Source: Flexamia atlantica
Lineage: Eukaryota; Arthropoda; Insecta; Hemiptera; Cicadellidae
Assembly (NCBI GenBank): GCA_035578135.1
Contig: JAQJVK010000003.1
Location: 2,417,791 to 2,481,790, forward strand
Direction: 5' to 3'
DNA length: 64,000 nt
The translations under genes were made by a program, and so were the position numbers. Positions 46,645 through 58,689 of the stretch are shown piece after piece. Below the pieces are notes generated by a model. It was given only the letters and a program-made list of their open reading frames with translations. It was not told where the DNA came from and did no database searches. The first letter of the stretch is position 1, and every line of letters begins with the position of its first letter.

Positions 46645-46970
46645 TCCCCTCCACCGGCGTTTTTTGCTAACAGCGTTTTTCAGGGCGAAAGCACGAGGCC
46701 CTGGGTACTCGCCCCCTGTGCCCTTAGCTAAACACGGCCCTGCTTCGGATTAAAATTCTTTTTGACAAAAGGCGGAGGTATCAACCAGTTTATCAAACAA
46801 TGGTTCAAGGGACTAGAAACATGAATTTCAAGCTTAATAGCCTAAAAGAAAGGTTAGAAAGGTTTTAAAAGGCTTTGAAAGGTTAAAAACAGTCTACCTG
46901 CTGCCCTAAAGTACCTTAGACACAACATTCAGACTGAGCTCGGTTATGTTTCAATTGTTTCCCATCTCAC

Positions 46971-47289
46971 CTTGTGACACTTGACGGATTTCCCTTCGCA
47001 AGCCAGGGTGACGTCGACAAACTTCTCATCCTCGAGCAGACTGGGCATGATGGTGCTCATGTTCTTGGCATACGTGTTCCATTTGATGTTGATGGGGTTG
47101 CCGTGGACAGGAGGGGGGAGGGGGGCCTCTGCAGCGGGGGGGGTGGGGGGTCTCGGAAGGGGTGAGAGGGGAGGGGGAGGGCCTGGCTGCTGCGGCCTCG
47201 GAGACTGAGGGTTCGACTGCTCGGACGAGACTTTCCAGACTTCTGAGACTTCCCTGCGGCGGAGGTTTGGACGAGACTTTGGTATCAGG
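46971..47289 (-). CDS. BTB/POZ protein, BTB domain first half, with apparent 1-nt frameshift
   Basis: The exon starts after ATTTTACAG in phase 0 (PDTKVSSKPPPQGSLRSLES) and ends in phase 0 with NIKWNTYAKNMSTIMPSLLE, DEKFVDVTLACEGKSVKCHK at AAG/GTGAGA. This is the N-terminal half of a BTB domain. The two frames differ by one base; exon length is 319, one more than a multiple of three. A C8 run (G8 at 47136-47143 on the plus strand) lies between them; seven C would restore one open frame. Homopolymer error, polymorphism or true inactivation are possible. Confidence 0.8.
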
Positions 47290-47357
47290 CTGTAAAATGA
47301 ATAAGATTTATATTCAAGCTCCTGATTACTGCTTAGAAAGAATAATGGGTTAGTGTT

Positions 47358-47830
47358 TTAGCGAATTTCCCCCTATAGGGAAGTAGCTATTACCGTAGGC
47401 GGCACGGTAAGACTTAAGCGCGGGACCACCGTAACTTTTCATTTTGAGGTCCCTAGACCCCAAAAACACCGTTCGTTCAATTTCATATATATATATATAT
47501 AGGGATATATATCAGTCCGTAGGCGCGATAACTTTTGAAAAAAAGATCCGATCTCGATGAAATTTGGTACATACGTATAAAGCGACATTTATTACTTCGA
47601 GTTCGAAAACCAGCAGGATAGGTTTGCTCTAAGAAGGGTTTTTTAACGAAATAAAATTTATTTTCAAGATTTAACACCTTTTTATTAATTTTATTTGAAT
47701 TTAATTGTTAAAATTGAATTCAGCTTAAAAAAACAAACAATTTAGCATTTTGAATTATTATTCTACGTCAATCCGTTGCTTAGAAATTGGATAATATTGG
47801 ATGTGCTAAACACAGTACGTTGTCCAATAT
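47358..47830 (+). mobile_element. Interspersed repeat family R1, copy 4 (diverged, 3' truncated)
   Basis: Begins TTTTAGCGAATTTCCCCCTA and keeps CGTTCGTTCAATTT, a TA run and GATCCGATCTCGATGAAATT, but lacks the 3' hairpin end. Older or from a related subfamily. Confidence 0.65.
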
Positions 47831-47839
47831 TATTTTTAA

Positions 47840-49770
47840 TTTTCCCTCCAAAAGTATAGTCATTCTGATTTAAGAGATTTTTAAAATACATTTCTGAACA
47901 TATGATTAAATTTTCAGGTGATGAATATTCCATTTGTGTTTATTTTGAATAGTTCACTGATCAAGATTTTGCAGAATGTACATACTATATTAAAAATTCA
48001 GTTAATTTAAAAGAAAAAAAAGAATAGGTGTAAATATAATATTAATAAATAGTTTAAAATCAGCTACAAAAAAATGAAAACAATATATTGCTTGGTAATA
48101 CTTTAAAATAAATTTTAAACTGGAAAGGTGAGTGGTACTCAACCATCAACTTGTCTGTTGTAAACAGATATACAAGTTGAGTGGTAGGCCAGTTATAAGT
48201 ATTAAAAAATAGAGAATCGTCCAATGTAAACCAATCTGAGTGTCTCGACATAAGCCTTAGTCAAACTTAGTACGTGTACTTTAAAAAAAATGTAATACGC
48301 CTACAGTTTGTGCAATCTACCTCCAGCTATGTAAACTACATAGGTACTAACCATATCATAAGATAATTTCAACTTATGATATTGGTAAACATAACAATAT
48401 TGACAAGCAGAGAGGCTGTTGAGTTATGTTATCAGAAATGTACCCTCTCTCCCCCCATGACAAACCACCAGCTGACTGAACTGTATAGCTGGAGATAAAT
48501 TGTGCGAACTGCATCCGTGAATTTTTAGTTTGAGTTTATATTAATTTGTTTTGACTTAGTTCTTTGTGCCAATAATGACAGAGTTTTATCCAACTATACT
48601 TGGCACAGTGCAATTGCCATGTTCAAAATTACTTAAACAGCTGATTCTCAGTATTAATTAATTATATAGGGAATCAGCTGTTTAAGTAATTTCGTACATC
48701 ACCATTTTTTTACGCCTACTATAGTCTGCAGCGAAACCAAGAAGAGATGGGAGTTTCTGATGGTTATTGTTCATTCTACTAGTTTGAAAGACTAGACAAA
48801 TGATGTAGCATACGTTTGAACGGTGACTAATTGACTAGTTAGGAGGCAAGCCAAGTTCATGCTTAAACTAATCGGCTAGTAAGTCGTTAGTTGCTGATGA
48901 AAAGAGGGCCTATTAATCCAGATTATTAACAGATTATTCCAACCTATCTTTTTCTTAAACACTATCGAAAACCATAAGTTGTAACTTTGCAGAGTAACAA
49001 AACAATCATTAACAATAGTGATTTAGTGAGGCTGCACTGTACTCAAGAGTGCGCCAAATCTCAAAAACTTGGCAGGGATGTCTTGGTTTTGAATTTGTCT
49101 GCTCATCAGTTTCTTTGAAAAATTACTGTTTATTACTGTACTGTCCATGCACAGCTCAATGGTCTACAAGGGTGTTGCAAATGCAAAAGGACAAAACAAG
49201 AATGCAAACATGTTTCTTTTTTTTAATCTCAAGCAACTAAGATTTAAATATCCTTTATCATTTTTTAACCGTAGCCTAATAAAAAAATATTGTTTTGTTG
49301 AAAAGGTTTTCCATCTGTTTTGTTGTGTTGGATTTTTTATGAATGATAAATATGAGGAAGTTAGATAAACTTGGTGCATTTTTTATCCACCAATGCCGAA
49401 GCTGTCATACATTGTTTTCTCTCAATAATCAAGTACAACAAAAAATGGACGTGAACCGCTACACTCACCGGAGACTAACCAGTTACCATATGCCTAAATA
49501 GGCAAATCCATTTGAATCGGCATCATTTATCACATCTTGACAACCAACAATGTCCATTGTAGTTATTTACCGAATCCACCATAAACATTTTTGGTAGACG
49601 AAAAACAATGATCGGTAAGTGTTAATCCAACACTACCGTTCAATCATTAAAGGTTCAGATTACTCACCGATGTGCATCTTAACACAATGCAATGTAGCCT
49701 AGAAATCAATTTCAACTAACATAAACAATGTTTGTTTACAAATTACAAAACAAATAGTTTTTAGAAAGTG
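47840..49770. other. Large BTB intron, no exon seen
   Basis: AT-rich. A small palindrome (ATTACTTAAACAGCTGATTC with its inverse) lies at 48629-48697, and a diverged inverted-repeat element at about 49445-49680 resembles the MITE at 52898. Confidence 0.4.
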
Positions 49771-49778
49771 CTATCAAG

Positions 49779-50094
49779 CAAGGCCACACTACATATACAG
49801 GCCATGCTGCAGGATTTATGACGTCAAACAAGTAGGCGGTCTGAAAGTCTGGCTCAGGACTCACAGCTGTGCTGCTAACCAATTTCTTTGAAATCAAAAC
49901 AAGAAAACGTAAACAAACAAGTAATTTTTGACGTTTAGTGATGAAATGTAAACAGAAAAAACATAAACAAACAAGGGATATTTGACATTTAGCAATAAAA
50001 TGTAAACATAGGATGTTAGTTCCCTACCTACTTGTGTGACGTTGCGCAGCGCTGGGATCTCTGCAGCATGGCCTGTATTTTCAGTGGGGCCTTG
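49779..50094. mobile_element. MITE family M7, copy 1, with 7-bp target duplication
   Basis: TIRs CAAGGCCACAC... and ...CAGTGGGGCCTTG, inner extension GGCCATGCTGCAG / CTGCAGCATGGCC. TATCAAG flanks both sides (49772-49778 and 50095-50101). 316 bp, non-coding. Immediately followed by a second copy. Confidence 0.85.
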
Positions 50095-50111
50095 TATCAA
50101 GTCAGGCTAGT

Positions 50112-50432
50112 CAAGGCCACACTGAAAATATAGGCCATGCTGCAGAATTTATGACGTCAAACAAGTATGCAGGCTGAGAGTCTAGATCAGGGCTCACAGC
50201 TGTGCTGCTCATCAAATAATTTCAAAAATAAACATTAAAAAGTAAATAAACAAGTAATATTTGACATTTGGTGATAAAATGTAAATAGGCTATAAAAAAT
50301 GTAATCAAATGAGGAATACATGACGTTTAGTAATAAAATGTAAACATTGGGTGTTAGTTCCCTGCCTACTTGTGTGACGTCGCGCAGCGCTGGGATCGCT
50401 TCAGAATGGCCTGTTTTTCCAATGCAGCCTTG
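50112..50432. mobile_element. MITE family M7, copy 2, with 7-bp target duplication
   Basis: Same family and orientation as 49779-50094, starting CAAGGCCACACTGAAAATAT and ending GCAGCCTTG. GGCTAGT flanks both sides (50105-50111 and 50433-50439). The two copies have different target duplications, so they are separate insertions 17 bp apart. Confidence 0.85.
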
Positions 50433-50491
50433 GGCTAGTACGACTTCAAAGATCAGCTGCGGTGGTAATCCGATGCCCAAGTGAAAAAATG

Positions 50492-50835
50492 TTTTCTGGC
50501 CAGATCTGGCCCAGATCTGGCCAGTTCTGGTCCAGATCTGGCTCGTACTGGCCCAGATCTGGCTAGTTCTGGCCCAGATCTGGCTCGTTCTGGCCCAGAT
50601 CTGGCTCGTTCTGGCCCAGATCTGGCTCGTTCTGGACCAGATCTGGTTCGTTCTGGCCCAGATCTGGTTCGTTCTGGCCCAGATCTGGTTCGTCCTGGCC
50701 CAGATCTGACTCGTTCTGGCCCAGATCTGGCTCGTTCTGGCCCAGATCTGGCTCGTTCTGGCCCAGATCTGGCAATATCTGGGCCAGAACTGGCTATATC
50801 TGGGCCAGAACTAGCCAGATCTGGGCCAGAACTAG
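50492..50835. repeat. 21-bp minisatellite (CCAGATCTGG core), array A
   Basis: About 16 units of CCCAGATCTGGCTCGTTCTGG. Because 21 is a multiple of three, a Ser-Gly-Pro-Asp-Leu-Ala-Arg repeat is open on the plus strand, but no exon context supports it. Near 50770 the orientation flips. Left flank CCCAAGTGAAAAAATG recurs inverted beside array B at 55.3 kb. Confidence 0.85.
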
Positions 50836-51092
50836 GTCAGTTGCTGCAAAATCTTGGCAATCAGGAAATTAATGGTACTCAAAAATGTCATTACTAAGGA
50901 CTGAGGCGGACAAGTATTGACAAATTTTTAAATCAAGACATAATATAACTGTATGTTTTATAAGAAGTGCTTAGATTATTTTTTAATTTGAAATGCATTT
51001 ACAACCAAATATAGTTTTTTCTTTCCCCTTTTGTCAACTAGCACTAATACTGGATTTCACCAAATCTCCTTATACAGGGTGTCCCATAAGTA

Positions 51093-51962
51093 GAGTGCCG
51101 AACTTCGTGAATAGGTTTTATGCAAACCTAAAAATAAATAGAAAATGAAAAATAAATTTTTTCCCAAAACCACTTCGTTTACCAGATATCTCCCATTTTT
51201 TTTTTTCAAAATATTTCTTATCTCCTAAGTTTTAAAATCGATTTATTTCAAACTCTGTATGTACCTGTATCTAGTCAAGGTTAGTTTATGAAAATATAAT
51301 CAGTATGATCAAATAGTAAATTTCAAATGGTGGCCGTATAAAATCTTTAAATTGAAATAGCAAAAAAACAGGTACATTTTACAAAAAATAACAAAATAAC
51401 AATATTTGGTAAAATTTATTTCCAATCTTATGATACCAAATTATGAAAATCGGTTTATAAACAACTAAGTTATAGTCGAATTTGTCTGATAAGGCAGCAT
51501 AATTATTTGTCTATTTCAGCGCATCAATGGACTATTTTGCTTCAAAATATGCTGCCTCATTAGCTAAATTCGACCATAACTCAGTCAGTTGTTTATACAC
51601 CGATTCTCAAAACGTTTGTGCCCTTAGATTGTAAATAAAATTGTCTAAAAATTATTATTGTTGAGTTTCTTTTGTAAAATGTACCGTTTCTTCGTCATTT
51701 CAACTTAAAGATTTTAAACGGCCGCCATTATGGAATTTACTGTTCGATCATGCTGATTATTTTTAAATAAACTAACCTTGAATAGATACAGGTACATACC
51801 GAGTTTTTTAAAAAATCGACTGAAAAACCTCGGAGATAAAACATCCTTCGTAAAAAATACAAAATGGCGTATATCTAGTAAACAAAGCGTTTTTGGAAAA
51901 AAAATTTTATCTGCATTTTCCATTTATTTTGACCCACATGACCTATTCCCGGAGTCTGGCAC
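51093..51962. mobile_element. 0.87-kb palindromic foldback element
   Basis: The left arm (51093 to about 51500) is an imperfect reverse complement of the right arm (about 51550-51962), centred near 51527. Examples: AGTGCCGAACTTCGTGAATAGG against CCTATTCCCGGAGTCTGGCAC, and AAGGCAGCATAATTATTTG near the centre. No protein. A CAGGGTGTCCCATAAG word lies just outside the left end. Confidence 0.75.
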
Positions 51963-52199
51963 ATTACTTACTCACGAAGTTTGTAACATAGACACGAATA
52001 CCATCTCCATCTCCATATTTTCCTCCGAAGGAAGTAAGTAAGTAGGTATGACGTATAGTGTGATCTGAATTGAAATCTGGCTAATCTGGCAACACTGTGT
52101 TCTGGACAATCCGGCAACACAGCAACACAGCTAGCTAACTCCGACCCGATCGTCATGCGTCACCTTGACTTTTATTGCCGCCTGTTTTGATTTCAATTT

Positions 52200-52399
52200 C
52201 AATTTATCTGTGGTAGTTGAGTTGTTTCTGTTATTTTTGTTAAAATGTTTTAATTAATTGACTGTGAAGAGGACGGAACAGTTCCTATATGTGAGGAAAA
52301 TCGGAAAATCAATTAATTAATTTGCGATCAGAATCCAGAACCTGAATGAAGCAGTTCGATTTATGTGGAAAGCTTATGGAAAAGGTTTGGAAAGAATGG
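52200..52399 (+). other. Possible first exon of an unknown transcript
   Basis: The sequence ends AAAGAATG/GTGAGT, a perfect donor. A matching acceptor (TCTTGTTGCAG, ending about 54923) and an AATAAA at 55086-55091 bound a possible last exon (54924-55105). No long reading frame; if real it would be a non-coding or very short coding transcript inside the BTB intron. Speculative. Confidence 0.2.
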
Positions 52400-52897
52400 T
52401 GAGTTTCAAATTTAATACTATAGGCTCTGCACCCTACTTTATTACCAGTTTGGTACGAGTTTCATATCTGATCTTCTAGGTTATGTTTACCGTCAATTGT
52501 TTACCTTTAATGTTTAATGGACTTCTCAATAGGAATTAACATGGGAGAAGATCAGTTTTGTTTTCGGTACTCAGTTCAGGTATCAGTTATCCGATATCAA
52601 CTATCAACCTATCGTGCTTAACTCACCCGATGTACTGTTGTACTGTTTCAACAACCGTCAGTAATGAAGAAACGTTGATAACAAAGAATATCCAAAACCA
52701 TTGTCAATTTTATTATTCGATTATTCTCTCATGAACAATAAGTCATACCAAACAGAAATGTAATAGGCTTACAGCTAAAATTATGTAGGCCTACATCAAA
52801 ATTAAAAACTAAACTAAAATGTTACTACAATTGACTAACTAAACACAACCTAGCCTACCTATTTTTCATCATCCGCTATCTTGTACTAAAATACAAT

Positions 52898-53120
52898 GGG
52901 CGCGTTCAGCCGCAGTCCACCGGTGTGTAATATACTAACCTATAATAAGTGAACGATAGTGGTGTACAATCTACCGATCATTGTTGTGCATCCACCGATG
53001 TTGTGTTTACGGTGGATTCGGTAAGTAACCGGACATTGTTGAATGTCAAGATGCGGTGGATTTGCCTATTAGTGACTATGGTAATCGGTTAACCACCGGT
53101 GACTGCGGCTGAACGCGCCC
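52898..53120. mobile_element. MITE with TIR GGGCGCGTTCAGCCGCAGTC
   Basis: Ends GGGCGCGTTCAGCCGCAGTC and GACTGCGGCTGAACGCGCCC are exact inverses, extending to CACCGGT. AAT flanks both sides (3-bp duplication), which would fit a PIF/Harbinger-type element. 223 bp, non-coding. Confidence 0.85.
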
Positions 53121-54204
53121 AATGGATAAGCATGTTTTCACAGAATAACAAAACAATCTAATGATATACAAAGAAATCAGATGTCAAGTTCTGTCCATCA
53201 AACAGTACATCGAACTTGATAGGTCGTTCGATATTGTTTTCTTAGATAAATCAGATGATGAATTGTCTGCTAGAGGAACAAACGGCAGAAGATCAGATAT
53301 GAAACTCCTACCAGTTTGGTATTGTATATTGTTCATTTTTCATTATTACATGTAGCCTATTTTTTGTTATTACCTGTGTTTTGCACTCCAGTAAGTTACC
53401 TCTCTCGAACTTGAAATTTTGAATTTGAATTGTATAACATACAAAACTACTTTTAGATAACTTATGTTATATCAATTTACAGTTAATAGTTTTTTAGTTA
53501 TCACAGTTACTATAACGATTATACAGCAAGGTTAGGTTAGGTCAGGTGTGGTATATGAATAGTGTGGGACACTAGGGCCTATTGCCTATCTATTTAACAA
53601 ATCTTGAAAAACTAGTTTTTGGTATTCTAGCAACATAAGTGTTATTCCGCGTGCAATGGTGGTCGTAGTTAAAAAAAAATCTGAGGGATAGTGTTAATAT
53701 ATTGCACTGCTCTAATACCACCTAAGTTAAGTTTTTGTAATTTTAAATCGAAAAACCGGCCATCTACTTCATTTGTCTAATATCTTTTAGATGGGATTAA
53801 GCAGATAGGCGGTATTTCAGAAACATTTTAACTGTTCTCATGTAAAGTTTTTAATTTATTTGTCACATACCTATATGCAAAGTATGTTTCTTCACCAACA
53901 GATATTGGTTTCTAGATAAATTAGTTGACCTAGGTAAGGATAAAATTGGTGAGGTGTAAAGGGGACTGCACAACCCTAACCTAACAATAGATAAAGAAAT
54001 TAAATATAGTATAAATTAATATGACACATAATAACATCATAATTTATAAAAACATACCCTAACTTAACCAAACATAACCTGACATAACCGATTATTATGC
54101 AATAATTTCTGACATAATGTGATCTAAACATTGTATAAATCATCTTTATGTTATGATTTTGACTGTTTTCAGACATATGCCTTTACTGATGTTTGATCGC
54201 AATA

Positions 54205-54430
54205 AAAGTGAATGAATGAATGAATGAATAAAAAGTTTATTACATACAAAAATAAGCTACTAGCCTACATACAAAGTAATAAAAATGCTAATAAACACAC
54301 AGTGTTTCACAAATGATGAAATAAAACTAAAAAAGACATAATTTTTGTAGCATTTAATTAAAAGTAAAAGTCCAGGAAATCAGCAGACAGAGGCAGGTAC
54401 TGCCTGTGCGTCCGCTGGATTGCTTTGCAA
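54205..54430 (-). mobile_element. LINE 3' UTR remnant
   Basis: (TGAA)n tail at 54211-54230 followed by TAAAAAGTTTATTACATAC. On the minus strand this is AATAAAC plus an ATTC-repeat tail, typical of a retroposon 3' end. No coding part recognised. Confidence 0.5.
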
Positions 54431-55144
54431 ATAGTAAAAATAAGACCAAAAAAATTAGGAATAATTAAAAAAGACAGTTGGTAAGAAAGTTTGAGGTTGA
54501 AGTTATGAATTGAAGTTGCTATTTCAGTATTTAGGAAAAAAATACTTCACTAAAAACCCAAAATTACAAATTTAAAAAATCTTGAGTAACGGTTGGCGGG
54601 AATAACTATTTTGAATCCTGCCGGCAAGCATGAGTATTTGAAATACTATATTCAGCTGTAAGATTTTGCAAATACTTTGAATACGATGTCAGAGTTCATG
54701 GTCAACAGATAAAGGACAAAAAATATAGATGGATTAAATATAAATAAATGTAACTTTTGTATACATAATATTTCTTTTATAGTAGATTAATTATATAATA
54801 TTAAATGTTGCATTTTTGTCTTTTTTTAAAGTAATTTGTTGTGCATTTATATGTTAAGAAACATTTTACTAACTGTAGTGATAAGTGGCCTTACTTGCCC
54901 TTTAATAAATGCTCTTGTTGCAGAATTCGCTAAGGTAGCTGCTTCGAAGAGAAAATTAAGGATTGAGGATGACTTGTGCGTAAAAAAAAGCTTTCAACGC
55001 GTTTTTGCGAGCTGAGGAAGTGAAGAGGTGTAGGAGCTAGGATAAGGATTATAAGAACAGTATTTATGTATTAAGTTTTCATCCAATAAATGTTTTCCTT
55101 CATATTTTGTCTTTATTTATAACATTTCCAATATTCCAAATTTT

Positions 55145-55342
55145 GTTCTGGTCCAGATCTGGCCAGTTCTGGGCCAGATCTGGCTCCTTCCAAAATTTGC
55201 CAGATCTGGTCAGTTCTGGGCCAGATCTGGCTTCTTCCAAAATTGGCCAGACCTGGCCAGTTCTGGTCCAGACCTGGCCAGTTCTGGTCCAGATCTGGCC
55301 AGTTCTGGCCAATTTTGGAAGAAGCCAGATCTGGGCCAGAAA
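55145..55342. repeat. 21-bp minisatellite (CCAGATCTGG core), array B
   Basis: Diverged units such as GGTCCAGATCTGGCCAGTTC with CTTCCAAAATT interruptions. The right flank TTTTTTTCACTTGGGTGACT is the inverse of the left flank of array A. Confidence 0.8.
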
Positions 55343-55749
55343 ACTCAAATTTTTTTCACTTGGGTGACTTGTACTCCGATCCAGATGTTCTAGGTGTTAA
55401 CGGTTCCAACAGCTCAAGATGAAACGCACCAACTGTATATTAAAGTTGTGTCCCCATCTAAACACTTAGCATATGGTATATACATTTTATTCGAGAAAAC
55501 TTAACTTTTTCATAGTGATGCCTCCTGTATAGTCTGAAATATATAGCCTATAACAGGTTACTTACCTTAATTTTTCAACGATTCATATGAATCTTTTATT
55601 TTTTACTTAAGTTTTGGATACAAGAAGCCATTTACTAACCAGTATAATATCATATTTTACTTCAGTCCTAATGTCGTCATACTGAAAACATTTCTTACAC
55701 AAATTTAACACAAACATCATTTAAGGAAATAATTTGTTCTAGTGATCTG

Positions 55750-56050
55750 AACATCGACTAGTAACTAGTCGATTACTTTCGGACATCAACTAGTCAAGTC
55801 AATCACACTGGTCGACTAGTCACCCTATTAAACATCGACTAGTCTAGTCGTTCTAACTAGTCGAACGAGATAAAACCGATAGAAAAACCAAAAATCTAAG
55901 CGGTTATGTGGCCGACTAGTTGGTTGAAAACAGTAAAATATCGAATAGTTAAAATAATGAATTAGAGATTTAGACTAATCAAATTAATCGACTTGTCGAC
56001 TAAATGACCAACTAGACAATAAAGCCACTCGTCGACTAGTTGACAAGCCT
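55750..56050. repeat. Cluster of CGACTAGT / ACTAGTCG motifs
   Basis: At least eight copies of the palindromic word CGACTAGT(CG) in about 300 bp, irregularly spaced, in AT-rich sequence. Probably a decayed inverted-repeat element; no regular period. Confidence 0.5.
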
Positions 56051-56650
56051 AATTTTTTCCGGCACAGTCAAACTCAAATGTGTGAAACTCACTTTCGACT
56101 TAAATGTTGAATGTTTTATTTTTTGTGTTGAATTTTGCGTATAAAGTGGTTTTAGATGTATGACGAGCTTCGACATGAAGTAAAGTTTGACATAATTGTT
56201 TGAAAATGGCTACGGATCTTTTAGCCCAAACTTAAGTACCCTTTAAACGGATACATTTGATTCGTTGAAGAATTGAGGTAAAGCAACCTTTTCATTTACT
56301 AACCACCACCAGAAGCAGATTTAGTAGGCTTAGATTAAAAACCATCAGGACACCACAGCTGCTGTCAATTCTAGTCTAAATTGTAATTTTATCATTGTTG
56401 AAATTTGTTTATACCAAACATTGTACATAGTCTCTGATAATTGACAATAGGGCCTATATATAATGTTCTTCAGCTAAAGCAGTAGGCCACGACTCAAGAT
56501 TAATGCATGAAACGCCTAGGGCCTAGGCCTGTCAATTTATTTCTGATATAATCCCCTAAAGGAGTGATAATCCAGTCATTGGAAATAAAACATTTTTTAC
56601 TTAAGAAAAAAATATACCTAAGAATGCTTCGACAATTTAACTGACTGTAT

Positions 56651-56790
56651 ATCTTAGTGGATAAGAGGGACATATCATCTTCCCACATTCATATCATGAG
56701 GGTCGCCGGTTCGAATCCTGACCAAGAATCGAATTTGGATAAAGTTGCCAGTTTGAGTCCTGACCAAGAATCGAATCTGGGTAAAGTTGC
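56651..56790 (+). mobile_element. tRNA-like SINE head with 42-bp tandem duplication
   Basis: TTAGTGGATAAGAG (A box) and GGTTCGAATCC (B box, 56708-56718) at tRNA spacing. The following segment TCCTGACCAAGAATCGAAT is tandemly duplicated with a period of about 42 bp. The stems do not close, so not a tRNA gene. Confidence 0.55.
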
Positions 56791-56976
56791 CATTTGTCCA
56801 TGGGCTATGAGTAGGCCTAATTTATGCTATCATACTAAAGGTCAGCATTAATTAGATTGTAGCAAGGGTATAATTTTTATACTAGCTAATCTTCTGCCGT
56901 ATGTGCCTATAAATTTATCAGACGATTGAATTGTATTATGAAAACAACATCGAACGATCTAACGATAGTTGAACTT

Positions 56977-57057
56977 TTCTTTGTTTGAAATTCATTGTTG
57001 GTGATGGTGATTTTATATTTTGATTAGGATTTTTGCGGACATTTGCCATCACTGATT
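56977..57057 (-). repeat. Dispersed repeat R3, inverted relative to 59974-60059
   Basis: About 80 bp (TTCTTTGTTTGAAATTCATT ... GCCATCACTGATT) is the reverse complement of 59974-60059. A shorter relative is at about 22117-22160. Confidence 0.75.
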
Positions 57058-58689
57058 AAATGATGAGTTAAATGAGTTGAACTTGTTTAAATATTTTGTT
57101 GGGTCATAACTAGATATACAACTCCATCATATTTGTCAATTATTGTTTTGTTACCAATTTGTGAAAGTGTAACTTATAGTTATTACTGGTTATTGATAGT
57201 GTACCTTAGTTCAAGATGGCAGATGATGGGAAACAAGATAGGCTGAGTTTGATTAGTTATTTTAACTTACTATTAACATTTTTCTTTGAGTTTTGGTGTA
57301 TTGTTTATCTAGTTTCACAATGTACCAACTTATATTAGGTTAGTTGGTTTTATGTAGCCTATGGTGTGTTTACGTTTTGTGAAAAATTTAAATAAAATAA
57401 AATAAAAGAAGGTAAATTTCTTTAAATAAGAGAACTTGACCTTGATTTTGGTTATTAGTGCGGTATCAAAATGTTTCTATTTCATTACTGACTGTTGTTG
57501 GATCAGTAGGCCTATACGGTATCGAATGGGTCGACCATACATCTCTTGTCATCGGATGACAACAACAATGCGTCGACTTAAGTCTGTTCTTCCTTACGTC
57601 AAAATAATGTTGCTAAGTACGGATACACTTTGCTCTAGAAATATTATGATGAGAATTTCAGTTACTAAAGCTGAACCCCAGTGAGGTTAGAACAGCAGAA
57701 CATCATCATATATGAAAGTCCTAAAGTAACAATGCATGGGTTCGTAAGTTTAGTGTTCCCAATCAAAACTTTAAAAATGCCTCTGGTAAAGAAACAGGCC
57801 CACACCATACATGTTCCAATGTTCAGTTAGTTAGTTAAAGACAAATTATTAGCTAGGCTAGGCCAACAAATTATTAACTTAGTCGTAAAATTGATTTCCA
57901 CCTCAAAGCCTAAACAGTCAAATTTGGTGATTTAGGCCTTAACTAATAAAGTTCAAAAACCAACCTGCATCGATAATGACTACCAAAATAATATGATAGG
58001 CTACAACAGAGAAAATAAAAAGATAGGTATATTTTAACAAACTTGGACCACTCAAAACACTAACACAACACTCCCTACATTTTACTTTTTATTTACTAAT
58101 TTATAATGCTCGGATTCTTCTGTTAAAATGAGTTGTGTATTTTGTTTAACAGTATTAATTTAACTACATAATATATATGCAAATCTTTACTTCTGTGGCG
58201 TTTGTTTTAAGTTTAGGTTAGTTTTGTAGAATGTTGAATGTTTGAACTTCCATACAGGCTGGCAAAGTGAAAAAAGAAATATACCTGAACAACATAAAAA
58301 CCCTAAATTCCCGACAATTAAAAAAATGTTATGTATTAGAATTACTAACACTACGTTGAGCCACAGAACACAAAGTACTGATAACAAACGTAATTACGTA
58401 CTGGAATAAAAAGTAATTGTTTTTATTTCCGCAGAAAATGGGCTGATCAGACCCGCCCCCGCCCACAGATGGACAGTCTTTGTGGGGGCGTTTCCATTTT
58501 TATATTTGTTATGTATTCTGCTGTAAAATTATGTTTTTTTTAATAAAACCGTTTTTGACTTTGAATTTGAAACAAAATTTGTCTTAATTTGGAATATTTT
58601 CCAGACTCTAACCTGACATCTTTTAGTTGTACTATGTGTCAATTAAAACTAAACAGATTAGGCCCAATTCACACTGATCTGGCGTTTAG

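Noticed and set aside
50481..50897. Protein with SGPDLAR repeats
   Set aside because: Open only because the minisatellite unit is 21 bp; no splice context, and the same repeat recurs degenerate and inverted at 55.1 kb.
56651..56720. tRNA gene, plus strand
   Set aside because: B box GGTTCGAATCC is perfect, but the stems do not close and the segment is followed by a tandem duplication. SINE-like.
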